From contig JAJDCX010000085.1 of assembly GCA_029260615.1 (NCBI GenBank), positions 1 to 41,396 of the forward strand: a DNA stretch of 41,396 nt, in the 5' to 3' direction. Origin of the DNA: Phycisphaeraceae bacterium. Lineage in GTDB: Bacteria > Planctomycetota > Phycisphaerae > Phycisphaerales > Phycisphaeraceae. The position numbers and the translations under genes are program-made. The notes under the pieces were generated by a model. It had not been told where the DNA came from and did not search any database. It saw only the letters and a list, made by a program, of their open reading frames with translations. Of the stretch, positions 1-7,335 are shown in pieces (within the stretch, counting starts at the first letter, position 1; the number at the start of each line of letters is the position of its first letter).

Positions 1-816
1 CGCCGTCTCGTCCGCGATCGTGACGATCTCGCTGGGGCCGTAAAACCCGTCGATCCCGACCGTCCCAGCAACCTGCGCCTTGGCGAGTTGGCTGTAGACA
101 TTGCCGGGCCCGGCGATGAAGTCCACCGGCTCGATCGTGTCGGTCCCGTATGCCAGCGCCGCGACCGCCTCCGCGCCACCGACCCGGTAAACCTTATCGA
201 TCCCCAACAGGTGCGCCGCAGCCAACACGATCGGCGAAATATCACCCCCGGAGTTTTTATCCTGCGACCCACCATCGATACTTCCGGGAGAACTTCCGGG
301 GGGCCGTGTCGGCAACGGGTGCGCCACACTGATACGTTTCGGATCAACACCCGCCACAATCGCCGGCACCGCTAACATAATCAACGTTGAGAACAACACC
401 GCTGTACCCCCCGGCACACACAACCCCACGCTGTCCACCGGTGTAAAACGCAGCCCAAGCTCCGCCCCACCGATCGTCACCGGGTCAACCGCCTTAGGCA
501 TGACGTGCCGCTGATATTCGCGCACCTGTGCGATCGCCGTCTTGATCGCGTCAAGCAGATCCACATCGACAAGCTTCGCCGCCCCGGCCAACTCATCCGC
601 CGACACACGCAATCGATCCGCCGTGAAAGACGGATTGCTGAATTTCTGAACATAACCCGCCAGCGCCGCGTCACCCCGCGTCTTCACCTCGGCAACGATC
701 TCGCTGACCACATCAGCAACCTCACCGCCCGCACCGGCTGTGGCACGCAGTTGATCCAGACAGGCCTGTAATCTTAACTGGCCTTCGGGGGTGTTTTGAT
801 CAAATACCGGGAGCAT
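1..816 (-). CDS. hisD: Histidinol dehydrogenase, N-terminal part (cut by window edge)
   Basis: The frame opens at an ATG at 814-816 on the minus strand and runs out of the window without a stop, giving 272 residues of a protein normally about 430 long. HisD catalyses the last two steps of histidine synthesis, oxidising L-histidinol to histidine with NAD in the cytoplasm. Family signatures read directly: VGLCVPGGTAVLFST near residue 130, VGGAEAVAALAYGT near 210, and IAGPGNVYSQLAKAQVAG followed by GPSEIVTIADETA at the end. An extra stretch of about 20 residues rich in Pro, Ser and Gly (PPGSSPGSIDGGSQDKNSGG) lies between the VAHPLP and ISPIVLAAAHLLG segments, where family members usually have only a few residues. 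It lies 77 nt downstream of dprA on the same strand and may be co-transcribed. Identification is firm. Confidence 0.93.
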   Translation of the reverse strand, partial: MLPVFDQNTPEGQLRLQACLDQLRATAGAGGEVADVVSEIVAEVKTRGDAALAGYVQKFSNPSFTADRLRVSADELAGAAKLVDVDLLDAIKTAIAQVREYQRHVMPKAVDPVTIGGAELGLRFTPVDSVGLCVPGGTAVLFSTLIMLAVPAIVAGVDPKRISVAHPLPTRPPGSSPGSIDGGSQDKNSGGDISPIVLAAAHLLGIDKVYRVGGAEAVAALAYGTDTIEPVDFIAGPGNVYSQLAKAQVAGTVGIDGFYGPSEIVTIADETA

Positions 817-893
817 CGTAGGTATTCCGTGTCTATGGGGTTCGACTTATGTCGCGTTTCAACCGGACCGGAAACTATACCAGAGCCAGCCGG

Positions 894-2042
894 TCACGAC
901 CCGCTCCGCGTGAACAATCCCCCCTGCCGACTCACCGCCCCGCGGATCTCAAGCATCGTCATCTCCGCCTGCACCTGCTGGATCGGCAACCCCGACCACG
1001 CTACGAGCTGATCCAACGAACTGGGCCCCGACATCGCTTCAACGAGCTTTCGCTGCACCTCCGTCAGCCCCACCGCTTCACCCACTTTCGTCTCGCTCGG
1101 CTCGGCCTCCATCATCCCAACCTTCAGCATCTGCCCCGCCTCACCCAACGCATCCAACACATCCGCCGGATTCGTCACCAGCGTCGCCCACCCCTCGCGA
1201 ATAATCTTATGACACCCCGCGGACGACTTCGCATCCACACGGCCCGGCACCGCCATCAACTCCCGGTGGTGCTCCTCCACCGCCAGCCTCGCCGTGATCA
1301 ACGCCCCGCTGCGTGTCGCCGCTTCCACCACCAGCACACCCAGCGACAGCCCCGAGATAATCCGGTTACGCCTCGGGAAATTCTGCGCGTTCGGTGGCGT
1401 GTTCATCGGGAACTCACTGATCACTGCGCCGTGACCCGCCTCAACATCTGCAATCTCGTCAAACAACTCCGCGTGATCGTCTGGGTAAGGCTTAGCCAAA
1501 CCCGACCCGATCACCGCGATCGTCCGCCCACCGACCCGCAGTGCCGCCCGGTGCGCCGCCGCATCGATCCCCCGCGCCCCGCCGCTGACGATGCACAACC
1601 CGCTCTGCGCACACAGACTCGCAAAACGATCCGCCTGCTCCCGCCCATACTGCGTACACCGCCGGGACCCGACGATCCCCAACCCAAGCGCGTCGGATTC
1701 CAACATCTCCCCGCGTGCCCATAACAGCACCGGCGGGTCGGGGATGTGCTTCAGCAGCCTGGGATACCCCTCGTCATTCAACCCGATCAACGTCACCCCA
1801 AAATGCCCGATCAACTCCTGCTCTTGATCCACCGCACCACTATTCAAAACCTCATCCAACGCCGACCTCAGCCGCCGCCCCCGCGCCGCGCCAACCCGCT
1901 CGATTTCTCCCAACTGCTGCGACGTCGCATTAACCGCCTCGGCCGCGCTGCCGAACCGCTCGAGGCACCGATGGATCGTCGCCTGCCCAAAGCCCTCTGT
2001 CAGCGTCATCGCCAGCAGCGCATCATATTCAACAACATCCAT
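894..2042 (-). CDS. dprA: DNA-processing protein DprA
   Basis: A 382-residue protein starting at the ATG at 2040-2042; a TTG one codon upstream is also open but less likely. DprA binds incoming single-stranded DNA during natural transformation and loads RecA. The central Rossmann-like domain shows LGIVGSRRCTQYG near residue 123, IVSGGARGIDAAAH near 155, the EFPMNTPPNAQNFPRRNRIISG block, and VVEAATRSGALITARLA and AVPGR further on, all classic for the family. The N-terminal 70 residues look like the SAM/HhH-type extension and the last 70 like the DML1 winged-helix domain. No other competence gene is in the window. The unit at 2198-2556 lies just upstream on the same strand but ends in its own terminator. 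Confidence 0.95.
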   Translation of the reverse strand: MDVVEYDALLAMTLTEGFGQATIHRCLERFGSAAEAVNATSQQLGEIERVGAARGRRLRSALDEVLNSGAVDQEQELIGHFGVTLIGLNDEGYPRLLKHIPDPPVLLWARGEMLESDALGLGIVGSRRCTQYGREQADRFASLCAQSGLCIVSGGARGIDAAAHRAALRVGGRTIAVIGSGLAKPYPDDHAELFDEIADVEAGHGAVISEFPMNTPPNAQNFPRRNRIISGLSLGVLVVEAATRSGALITARLAVEEHHRELMAVPGRVDAKSSAGCHKIIREGWATLVTNPADVLDALGEAGQMLKVGMMEAEPSETKVGEAVGLTEVQRKLVEAMSGPSSLDQLVAWSGLPIQQVQAEMTMLEIRGAVSRQGGLFTRSGS

Positions 2043-2197
2043 CAAACGAGTGTAACAGGCATAGCCCGGGTTATACGGATTCTGCTTTGTCCGTAGCAGG
2101 CCGTTTGCCCCTCAGCCCCGGCTTTGCGGGGGGATTGGCTGTATTGATAGACACGGATTTCAATCGTAACCCGTATGATGCGGGATATCCCGCGCAG

Positions 2198-2227
2198 AAA
2201 AAACCCGCCCCGACGCATCGGGACGGG
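2198..2227 (-). terminator. Rho-independent terminator of the 2.2-2.6 kb RNA unit
   Basis: On the minus strand a GC-rich hairpin (CCCG-C-CCCGA, loop CGCA, closing arm with one C-A mismatch) is followed by six T residues. It closes a non-coding unit and separates it from dprA. The bases just beyond it recur at 2818-2839. Confidence 0.8.
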
Positions 2228-2279
2228 CGTAGATTGTGGGTCCGGACGTGGGAGCTGCCAATCAGCCCCGTCGAGCTGC

Positions 2280-2324
2280 CTATCGCAGCCCACTCCGGAC
2301 TCTCGTACAACTGTCTTTATCCAA
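2280..2324 (-). CDS. Possible 14-codon peptide inside the structured RNA
   Basis: A TTG codon at 2322-2324 follows GGAGGTGATCC with six bases between GGAGG and TTG, an almost ideal ribosome-binding arrangement. The frame reads MDKDSCTRVRSGLR and stops at 2280-2282, inside a strong stem. It could be a leader peptide, or the Shine-Dalgarno-like stretch could have another role in the RNA. No function can be assigned and chance is possible. Confidence 0.25.
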   Translation of the reverse strand: MDKDSCTRVRSGLR

Positions 2325-2562
2325 GGATCACCTCCATTCTGAAAAGAACCGTTCCAGCCGTCGCCTTCACCGTGACGCGCGGTTGCTTGACAACACACGC
2401 CCAACGGCCCGGCCGCCGGAGTCTTTCCGCCCCGTAACGTCTTGCGGGGCACCACGCCCACCGGCGGGAGAAGGCTCCACACCGATGCTCGATCGGCTTC
2501 GATCATCCCGGCCAGCCACGGGTTTTTCCCGCGCCGCACCGACCGGTCTCACCGACAATCTA

Positions 2563-2590
2563 ATTATCGGTTCAATCCGCCAAAGGTCAA
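2563..2590 (-). promoter_or_regulatory. Sigma-70-like promoter for the structured RNA
   Basis: Reading the minus strand, TTGACC (2585-2590), 16 bases, then GATAAT (2563-2568). This predicts a start near 2556. It points away from the 161-codon frame upstream and into the non-coding unit. Confidence 0.6.
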
Positions 2591-2936
2591 TGTAATTTTT
2601 CAAATTTATCAGCCCTAATCCCCACCCAGGCTGCCGCGGTGGCTTACGAGTAGCCCCAAAGCCGTAAATATAGCGCGCATCGGTACAAGGATCACTCAGG
2701 TGAACTCCACGCCCTCGTCATGCCGTGCGGCTTGTGGTCGATTCTGCTCCACCGGATTTCTAATCCCCCGGCAGGCATCACCACCCGCCATCAACACCGG
2801 CGCAGTACCCGCGTAACTCCCGCGCAGAAAAAAGCCCGCGACCAGTTGGCCGTGTGTCTTGGGTTTTGAATTGATTTATGACCCTCTGACGCGGACCGCA
2901 TCCCTGCCCGGGGGTCGCGGCGGGGCAGGATCACTC
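2591..2936. other. Intergenic stretch with a duplicated terminator-side motif
   Basis: No gene, tRNA or clear hairpin family is seen here. The bases at 2818-2839 repeat those at 2188-2208 almost exactly (TCCCGCGCAG, then six A, then CCCGC, with one inserted base), so the downstream edge of the RNA unit's terminator exists twice, 630 nt apart, in the same orientation. Confidence 0.5.
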
Positions 2937-3413
2937 CTACTCTGCCTTTAGCGCCAACAGGATCTTGTGTCGACGTTTGATCAGGTCCATCAGGTGCTCG
3001 GTCTCCGTGACGGCCGTCGGGTTCCACACAGCCCAATAGATATCCACCGCACGCTTGGCCACACGGATGCCGTCACGGATGTAGCGGTTCAGCCGCTTCA
3101 ACGGCAGCTTCTCCACGGTCGACGGCTTCAGCGGGATGCACAGCACCGGCGACTCGGGGTTGGGCACCAGGTACGCCAGCGTGTCGATCAACCCGCCGTC
3201 CTCGTTATACAGGGAAAACTGAAGCGTCCACTTCCACGCCGTGCCGTGCCAGATCAGCGTCTGGTGCACGCCCGGGTAGGCCGAGATCTGCTTGATCAGG
3301 ATGTCCACCACCTTGCGGCGCTGCTCCTCGATCGGAGCCAAAAGCTGCTCGGTCTGGGGCATCTCCCAACGGTCTTCCCACGGGCTATTCACGTCGTAAA
3401 CGGTAGTTGTCAT
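2937..3413 (-). CDS. Conserved-looking hypothetical protein
   Basis: A 158-residue soluble protein counted from the ATG at 3411-3413; an in-frame TTG nine bases upstream would add three residues. A GGAG lies in the upstream sequence at a rather long distance. I do not recognise a family with certainty. The protein has no signal peptide or membrane segment and reads as alpha/beta: a central part (IKQISAYPGVHQTLIWHGTA, then alternating hydrophobic strands ending LVPNPESPVLCIPL) is followed by a basic helical tail that includes LKRLNRYIRDGIRVAKRAVD. The central part is loosely reminiscent of DUF1801/YdhG-like or DUF3788-like folds, but this is only a resemblance. Codon use matches its neighbours, so it is probably a real gene. 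Confidence 0.7.
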   Translation of the reverse strand: MTTTVYDVNSPWEDRWEMPQTEQLLAPIEEQRRKVVDILIKQISAYPGVHQTLIWHGTAWKWTLQFSLYNEDGGLIDTLAYLVPNPESPVLCIPLKPSTVEKLPLKRLNRYIRDGIRVAKRAVDIYWAVWNPTAVTETEHLMDLIKRRHKILLALKAE

Positions 3414-3781
3414 GGCGGTCAATCTCGGCGAGCTCCTATGCTTTCACTTGCCGGCGACAGGACGTGCCGACGAGGATTGATTCCGATAATTCTTCGGCCT
3501 TCACTCGATCAGGTCATGAATCCCGGACATAACGGGCTCGGGCACACCCCGTAAACAGGGCCTAAAATCCGATCCCAGGGCTGATGAGGGTCCATATGGA
3601 CTGGGCCACGTGGTGGCACGCAAACGTTCGATCATCTACCCCGATACCCCGCACCGCTATGCTATGACGGCCGTGGCCGGGTCAGCCCATGGCAAATAGC
3701 GAGACTTGCTATCTTAGCGTTCTGGCGCATAAATAGCAAACGACGCAAAGCCTTAAATGACCGTAACCTTATGATTTGCAA
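3414..3781. other. Divergent intergenic region
   Basis: Spacer between the minus-strand hypothetical gene and the plus-strand glycosyltransferase. It must contain both promoters, but no box pair stands out. The half nearest the glycosyltransferase is AT-richer (3690-3780) than its surroundings. No RNA gene seen. Confidence 0.4.
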
Positions 3782-4522
3782 ATGATTAATCAAAACCACA
3801 CCCCCAGCCAGACCGACACGGCCCCCTGCGTGGTGGTCATGGCCAAGCGTCCGGTCCCCGGGCGGGTCAAGACCCGATTAACTCCGGATTTCTCACCCCT
3901 TCAGGCCGCCTGCGTCCACGCCGCCATGCTCGAATGTGTACTGCACCGGCTGCTCACACATCTGCCCGGCCGACACGTCCTGGCAATGGACGGCGGAATC
4001 ACGTCCGACAACCCGCCCCCGCAGACCACGGACCCCGGGCTCGTCTTTCAAATCCCACCCGGATTCGAGGTCATCGATCAAGGCCAAGGCGACCTGGGTG
4101 ATCGCCTGTCCCACGTCTGGAACGCACCCGACCCCGGCCCCGCCCGTGGCCAAACCGCCTTTTTCGGGGTCGATAGCCCCGATATCCCCACCCAAGCCCT
4201 GAAAAACCTCTGGCCCACACTCGAACCCGCAGACGCCGCCATCGGCCCGGTAGACGACGGTGGATACTGGTGCCTCGCCGCCAAACGCCCCGCCCCGCCC
4301 CTGCTCTCAGGTATCGACTGGGGCACCGAGGCGGTGTACCATCAGACCCACAAAGCCGCCCAGCACGCCGGACTGAAACTTCTGGACCTCACACCCTGGC
4401 ACGACGTGGACACCCCCACCGACCTGCTCGACCTGCAACACCGGCTTCGACACACCAACGAACCCGCGCTGATCCGGCTTAGCAAACGACTCGACCGGAT
4501 CACCCAGGACACGACACGATGA
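3782..4522 (+). CDS. TIGR04282/DUF2064-family glycosyltransferase
   Basis: A 246-residue cytoplasmic protein. The ATG at 3782 is preferred over an in-frame TTG two codons earlier; no clear ribosome-binding site precedes either. The family signature is direct: VVVMAKRPVPGRVKTRL near residues 17-33 resembles the nucleotide-binding start of GT-A enzymes, and FFGVDSPDIPTQALKNLW and IGPVDDGGYWCLA (the DDGGY element) follow, with WGTEAVY and LTPWHDVDTPTDL near the end. Members are annotated as rSAM/selenodomain-associated transferases, but their substrates are mostly unknown. The stop overlaps the start of the following response regulator (ATGA), so the two are translationally coupled. No partner radical-SAM gene lies in the window. 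Confidence 0.85.
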   Translation: MINQNHTPSQTDTAPCVVVMAKRPVPGRVKTRLTPDFSPLQAACVHAAMLECVLHRLLTHLPGRHVLAMDGGITSDNPPPQTTDPGLVFQIPPGFEVIDQGQGDLGDRLSHVWNAPDPGPARGQTAFFGVDSPDIPTQALKNLWPTLEPADAAIGPVDDGGYWCLAAKRPAPPLLSGIDWGTEAVYHQTHKAAQHAGLKLLDLTPWHDVDTPTDLLDLQHRLRHTNEPALIRLSKRLDRITQDTTR

Positions 4523-5106
4523 CCCCACCCGATCAGGACAACCCCCAGGCCGGCACACCCCCGGAGTCTCCCCCTGAGTCTCCCCCGGTCTCTCCCCCGG
4601 TCTCCCATGCCGATCCACTGCGCAACGAACCCGAATTCGACTTAAGCGAATCCGTCATCCTCATCGTCGATGACAACATCCAGAACGTCGAACTCATCCA
4701 GGCCTACCTCGACGACCTGCCCTGCAAAGTCCTCACCGCCTACGACGGCCTGGAAGCCATCGAACTCGTCGAAGATGACGAAAAACCCACCCCCGACCTG
4801 ATCCTCCTGGACATCATGATGCCCAAGATGTCCGGCTTCGACGTCTGCCGAAAACTCAAAGACGACCCCAAGACACGCACCATCCCCATCATGATGGTCA
4901 CCGCCCTAAACGAGCTGGGCGACATCGAACGCGGCGTCGAGTCCGGCACCGACGACTTCGTCACCAAACCCGTCAACAAACTCGAACTCATCACCCGCGT
5001 AAAATCTCTGCTCCGCGTCCGCCACCTAAAACGCGAACTGGACCGCACCGAAGCCTACATCAAAGACATCGAACGCATCGAAGGCCGAGACAGCAACCCC
5101 CAGTGA
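4519..5106 (+). CDS. Single-domain response regulator with proline-rich N-terminus
   Basis: A 195-residue protein with a 30-residue Pro/Ser repeat at the N-terminus (TPPESPPESPPVSPPVSH), then one receiver domain at about 45-165. Receiver landmarks are all present: acidic pair D51-D52 (ILIVDDN), phospho-acceptor D98 (LILLDIMMPKMSG), T128 (IMMVTAL) and K150 (FVTKPVNK). The remaining 30 residues are a charged helix without a known output domain, so it probably works by protein contact, as CheY or DivK do. The ATG overlaps the stop of the glycosyltransferase gene. No histidine kinase is nearby. The Pro/Ser repeat is encoded by a short tandem DNA repeat (CCCCCNGAGTCT/GTCT type) around 4557-4605. 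Confidence 0.9.
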   Translation: MTPPDQDNPQAGTPPESPPESPPVSPPVSHADPLRNEPEFDLSESVILIVDDNIQNVELIQAYLDDLPCKVLTAYDGLEAIELVEDDEKPTPDLILLDIMMPKMSGFDVCRKLKDDPKTRTIPIMMVTALNELGDIERGVESGTDDFVTKPVNKLELITRVKSLLRVRHLKRELDRTEAYIKDIERIEGRDSNPQ

Positions 5107-5439
5107 TCTACAACGACCTCTGATCCTGCAGGTCATAAATCTCAAATTATAAATCTCCCCCACCCTGCCCCCACAAAGCCTCGCATGTCATGCGAGGTCC
5201 CCCCTTCCCCCCTGTTAAACCATCCAATCTCCCCATTCCCCCAAACGCCGCCCCTGAGCACAGCGAAGGGGAGGGTATCTTGCAACCCATAACCCTCCCC
5301 AACACAGCATAAATCCTTAAATTCCCTTGAACAAAATCCACCCGCGCGGTATCTTCGTATTCACCGCTTCCGCCGCCCAGACGACCCAAGCCGACGGAAC
5401 ACCCACCGATTCGATCCGTTTCACCGGAGGACAAATCAC
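5107..5439. promoter_or_regulatory. Upstream region of the PEP-CTERM gene with a candidate promoter
   Basis: The best promoter match is TTGAAC (5327-5332), 17 bases, TATCTT (5350-5355), about 85 nt before the start codon at 5440. Near 5135-5156 is an AT-rich phrase (ATAAATCTCAAATTATAAAT) that recurs in similar form at 23469-23496. No coding sequence is supported here. Confidence 0.45.
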
Positions 5440-7314
5440 ATGCCGCCCGGGACGATGTTAAGAACCTGCGCCGCTGCAGCCGTAAGTGTGTCCGTGTGGA
5501 CTTTGGTACTGTCTGCCCCCAATCCGGCCTCAGCCGCCATCAAATACCGAACTGTCGCCCTAACGGGCGACACCGCGCCGAGTAACACACCTGGGGCGAT
5601 TTACAGTAGCTTCGAAACTCCTGTCATTAATGGGAGCGGGCACATTGCGTTCGGAGGTTCTTTCAGCGGCCCGGGCGTGAGTAGCTCCGGCGTCTGGTTG
5701 GAAGAAACAAGCTCGCTGAACCTCGTTGCCAGCATAGGTGGCCCCGCACCCGGTACCGAGTTGAACGTTGTGTATAACGGCTTGAATTTTGCCGCTCCCG
5801 TACTCAACGATACCGGACAAATCGCGTTCGGGGCCACCCTCACCGGGCCGGGGGTGGATACTACGAACAATGGGGGCATCTGGTCGGGTCGGCCAGGCGA
5901 TCTTAAACTTGTGGCACGGAGAGGCGAAGCAGTACAAGGTGCGGAGCCGGGGGTGGTGTATCGCTTTCTTGGCAATCCAGTTTTTAATGATGTGGGCCAG
6001 GCCGCATTTTATAATCGCCTCACTGGTACGGGCGTGAATGGTGCAAATGACCACGGCATCTCATCGGAAGGTTCCGGCTCGCTCCAACTCATCGCTAGGG
6101 ATGGGGACCCCGCACCGGGCACAAACCCGCAGGAGTTATTCGCACTCTTCGCTGTATCTGACGATCTTGTAATCAACAGGAACGGCCAAACCACTTTTTT
6201 TGGCGAACTCATTGGCCCGTCCGTAAACCACACAAACAACAACGGCATCTGGGCCACGAGTGAAGGCACACCAAGCCTGCTGGTAAGAGAAGGTGAGGCT
6301 GCACCGGGCACACCATCAGGCGTAGTTTTTCATTCTCTTGCTTCGCCAGCTTTTGGCAGCCCGACCATCAATGGATCTGGACAGATCCTGTTCACCGGTA
6401 TCTTGGAGGGACCGGGCGTGAACAGCTCGAATATGCGCGGCATATGGTTAATGGACGGAGATTCGTTTCGCTTGATCGCCAGAACAGGCGACCTCGCACC
6501 AGGCACAAATGCGGGCGAAATTCTCTCTGGCGTCGGCGGCGCTTATCAACTCAACGGGGCCGGGCAGACTGCCTTCTTGGGCGGACTCAGCGGCCCGGGC
6601 GTGGATTTCTTCAACAATGGAGGCCTTTGGTTAGAAAATTCGGGTTCGCTGAAGCTGATCGCCCGCGAAGCAGACGCCGCTCCGGGGTCAGGCGGATTGG
6701 CTTTTCGAAGTCTTGATGCATTTATTCTCAACGGTGTCGGGCAAATCGCATTTGAAGCTGTACTGATTGGTGCAGGCGCTACTCTCTCCAACAATGACGG
6801 CATCTGGGCCACAGACCCCAACGGCGAAATTACACTCATCGCACGAGAAGGTGACATGTTTGACGTAAACGACGATCCACTGATCGACGACCTCCGCACG
6901 GTTAATTTTCTCCACATGGTCACAGGCTCCGGCGGCGAAGACGGTCGATCCACATCATTCAACGACGCCGGCCAACTTGTCTTCCGGCTTGGCTTCACAG
7001 ATGGCACCTCCGGCATCTTCGTCGCCACCATCGGCTTACCCGGCGACCTCAACGCCGATGGCTTTGTCGGCATCGAAGACCTCACCGCCGTCCTCAGCAA
7101 CTGGAACCAAGCCGTCGCCCCCGACGATCCGTTTGCGGGCGACCCCACCGGTGACGGCTTCGTCGGCATCGAAGACCTCAACTTAGTCTTGGGCAACTGG
7201 AACGCCGGTACACTACCACCGGCTCAATCACTCACCAACGTCCCCGAGCCCGCATCTCTGCTGATTTCCATAAGTTTCTTGGGCCTGCTGATACCCCGCC
7301 GTATAATGGGGTGA
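5440..7314 (+). CDS. Secreted repeat protein (NxxGxxxF type) with dockerin-like module and PEP-CTERM tail
   Basis: A 624-residue exported protein with a good ribosome-binding site (GGAGG, 9 bases upstream). Residues 1-33 form a signal peptide ending ASA. About ten repeats follow, each containing a motif such as NGSGHIAFGG, NDTGQIAFGA or NGSGQILFTG, then an FxGPGVxxxNNxGIW and LIAREGDxAPG segment. This is the pattern of choice-of-anchor tandem-repeat proteins (DUF7453-like), which probably form a beta-propeller. Two calcium-loop modules sit at about 535 and 566 (GDLNADGFVGIEDL and GDGFVGIEDL). The C-terminus is a PEP-CTERM sorting signal: VPEPASLL, hydrophobic helix, then PRR. Such tails are cut and anchored by exosortase; none is in the window. 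A shorter paralogue is at 21406-22509. Confidence 0.9.
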   Translation: MPPGTMLRTCAAAAVSVSVWTLVLSAPNPASAAIKYRTVALTGDTAPSNTPGAIYSSFETPVINGSGHIAFGGSFSGPGVSSSGVWLEETSSLNLVASIGGPAPGTELNVVYNGLNFAAPVLNDTGQIAFGATLTGPGVDTTNNGGIWSGRPGDLKLVARRGEAVQGAEPGVVYRFLGNPVFNDVGQAAFYNRLTGTGVNGANDHGISSEGSGSLQLIARDGDPAPGTNPQELFALFAVSDDLVINRNGQTTFFGELIGPSVNHTNNNGIWATSEGTPSLLVREGEAAPGTPSGVVFHSLASPAFGSPTINGSGQILFTGILEGPGVNSSNMRGIWLMDGDSFRLIARTGDLAPGTNAGEILSGVGGAYQLNGAGQTAFLGGLSGPGVDFFNNGGLWLENSGSLKLIAREADAAPGSGGLAFRSLDAFILNGVGQIAFEAVLIGAGATLSNNDGIWATDPNGEITLIAREGDMFDVNDDPLIDDLRTVNFLHMVTGSGGEDGRSTSFNDAGQLVFRLGFTDGTSGIFVATIGLPGDLNADGFVGIEDLTAVLSNWNQAVAPDDPFAGDPTGDGFVGIEDLNLVLGNWNAGTLPPAQSLTNVPEPASLLISISFLGLLIPRRIMG

Positions 7315-7335
7315 ACCCAAGCGAGGGAGACACCT

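Larger units (their letters stand above)
2198..2556 (-). ncRNA. Candidate structured non-coding RNA, about 360 nt
   Basis: The segment between a good sigma-70-like promoter (2563-2590) and a strong terminator (2198-2227) on the minus strand holds no convincing long gene and is full of perfect hairpins. Examples are GCCCCG / CGGGGC around 2437-2458, GCGTG-T-GTTG / CAAC-CGCGC around 2383-2405, and a long stem pairing GTCCGGAGTGGGCTGC with GGCAGCTCCCAC and GTCCGGAC near 2236-2300. Inside it are an 11-nt stretch GGAGGTGATCC, the exact complement of the 16S rRNA 3' tail, and GTACGAGAG-TCCGGAGTGG, close to the sarcin-ricin loop strand of 23S rRNA. I checked it against the landmarks of RNase P RNA, tmRNA, SRP RNA, 6S RNA and cobalamin riboswitches and none fit. 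The transcript boundaries are inferred from promoter and terminator. Confidence 0.6.

Noticed and set aside
849..1724. A 291-codon plus-strand frame
   Set aside because: Antisense shadow of dprA, composed of Arg, His and Pro runs typical of high-GC complementary strands.
2042..2600. Overlapping frames of 80-165 codons in the structured RNA unit
   Set aside because: None has family-like composition or a good start, and the stems in the DNA explain the open frames in GC-rich sequence.
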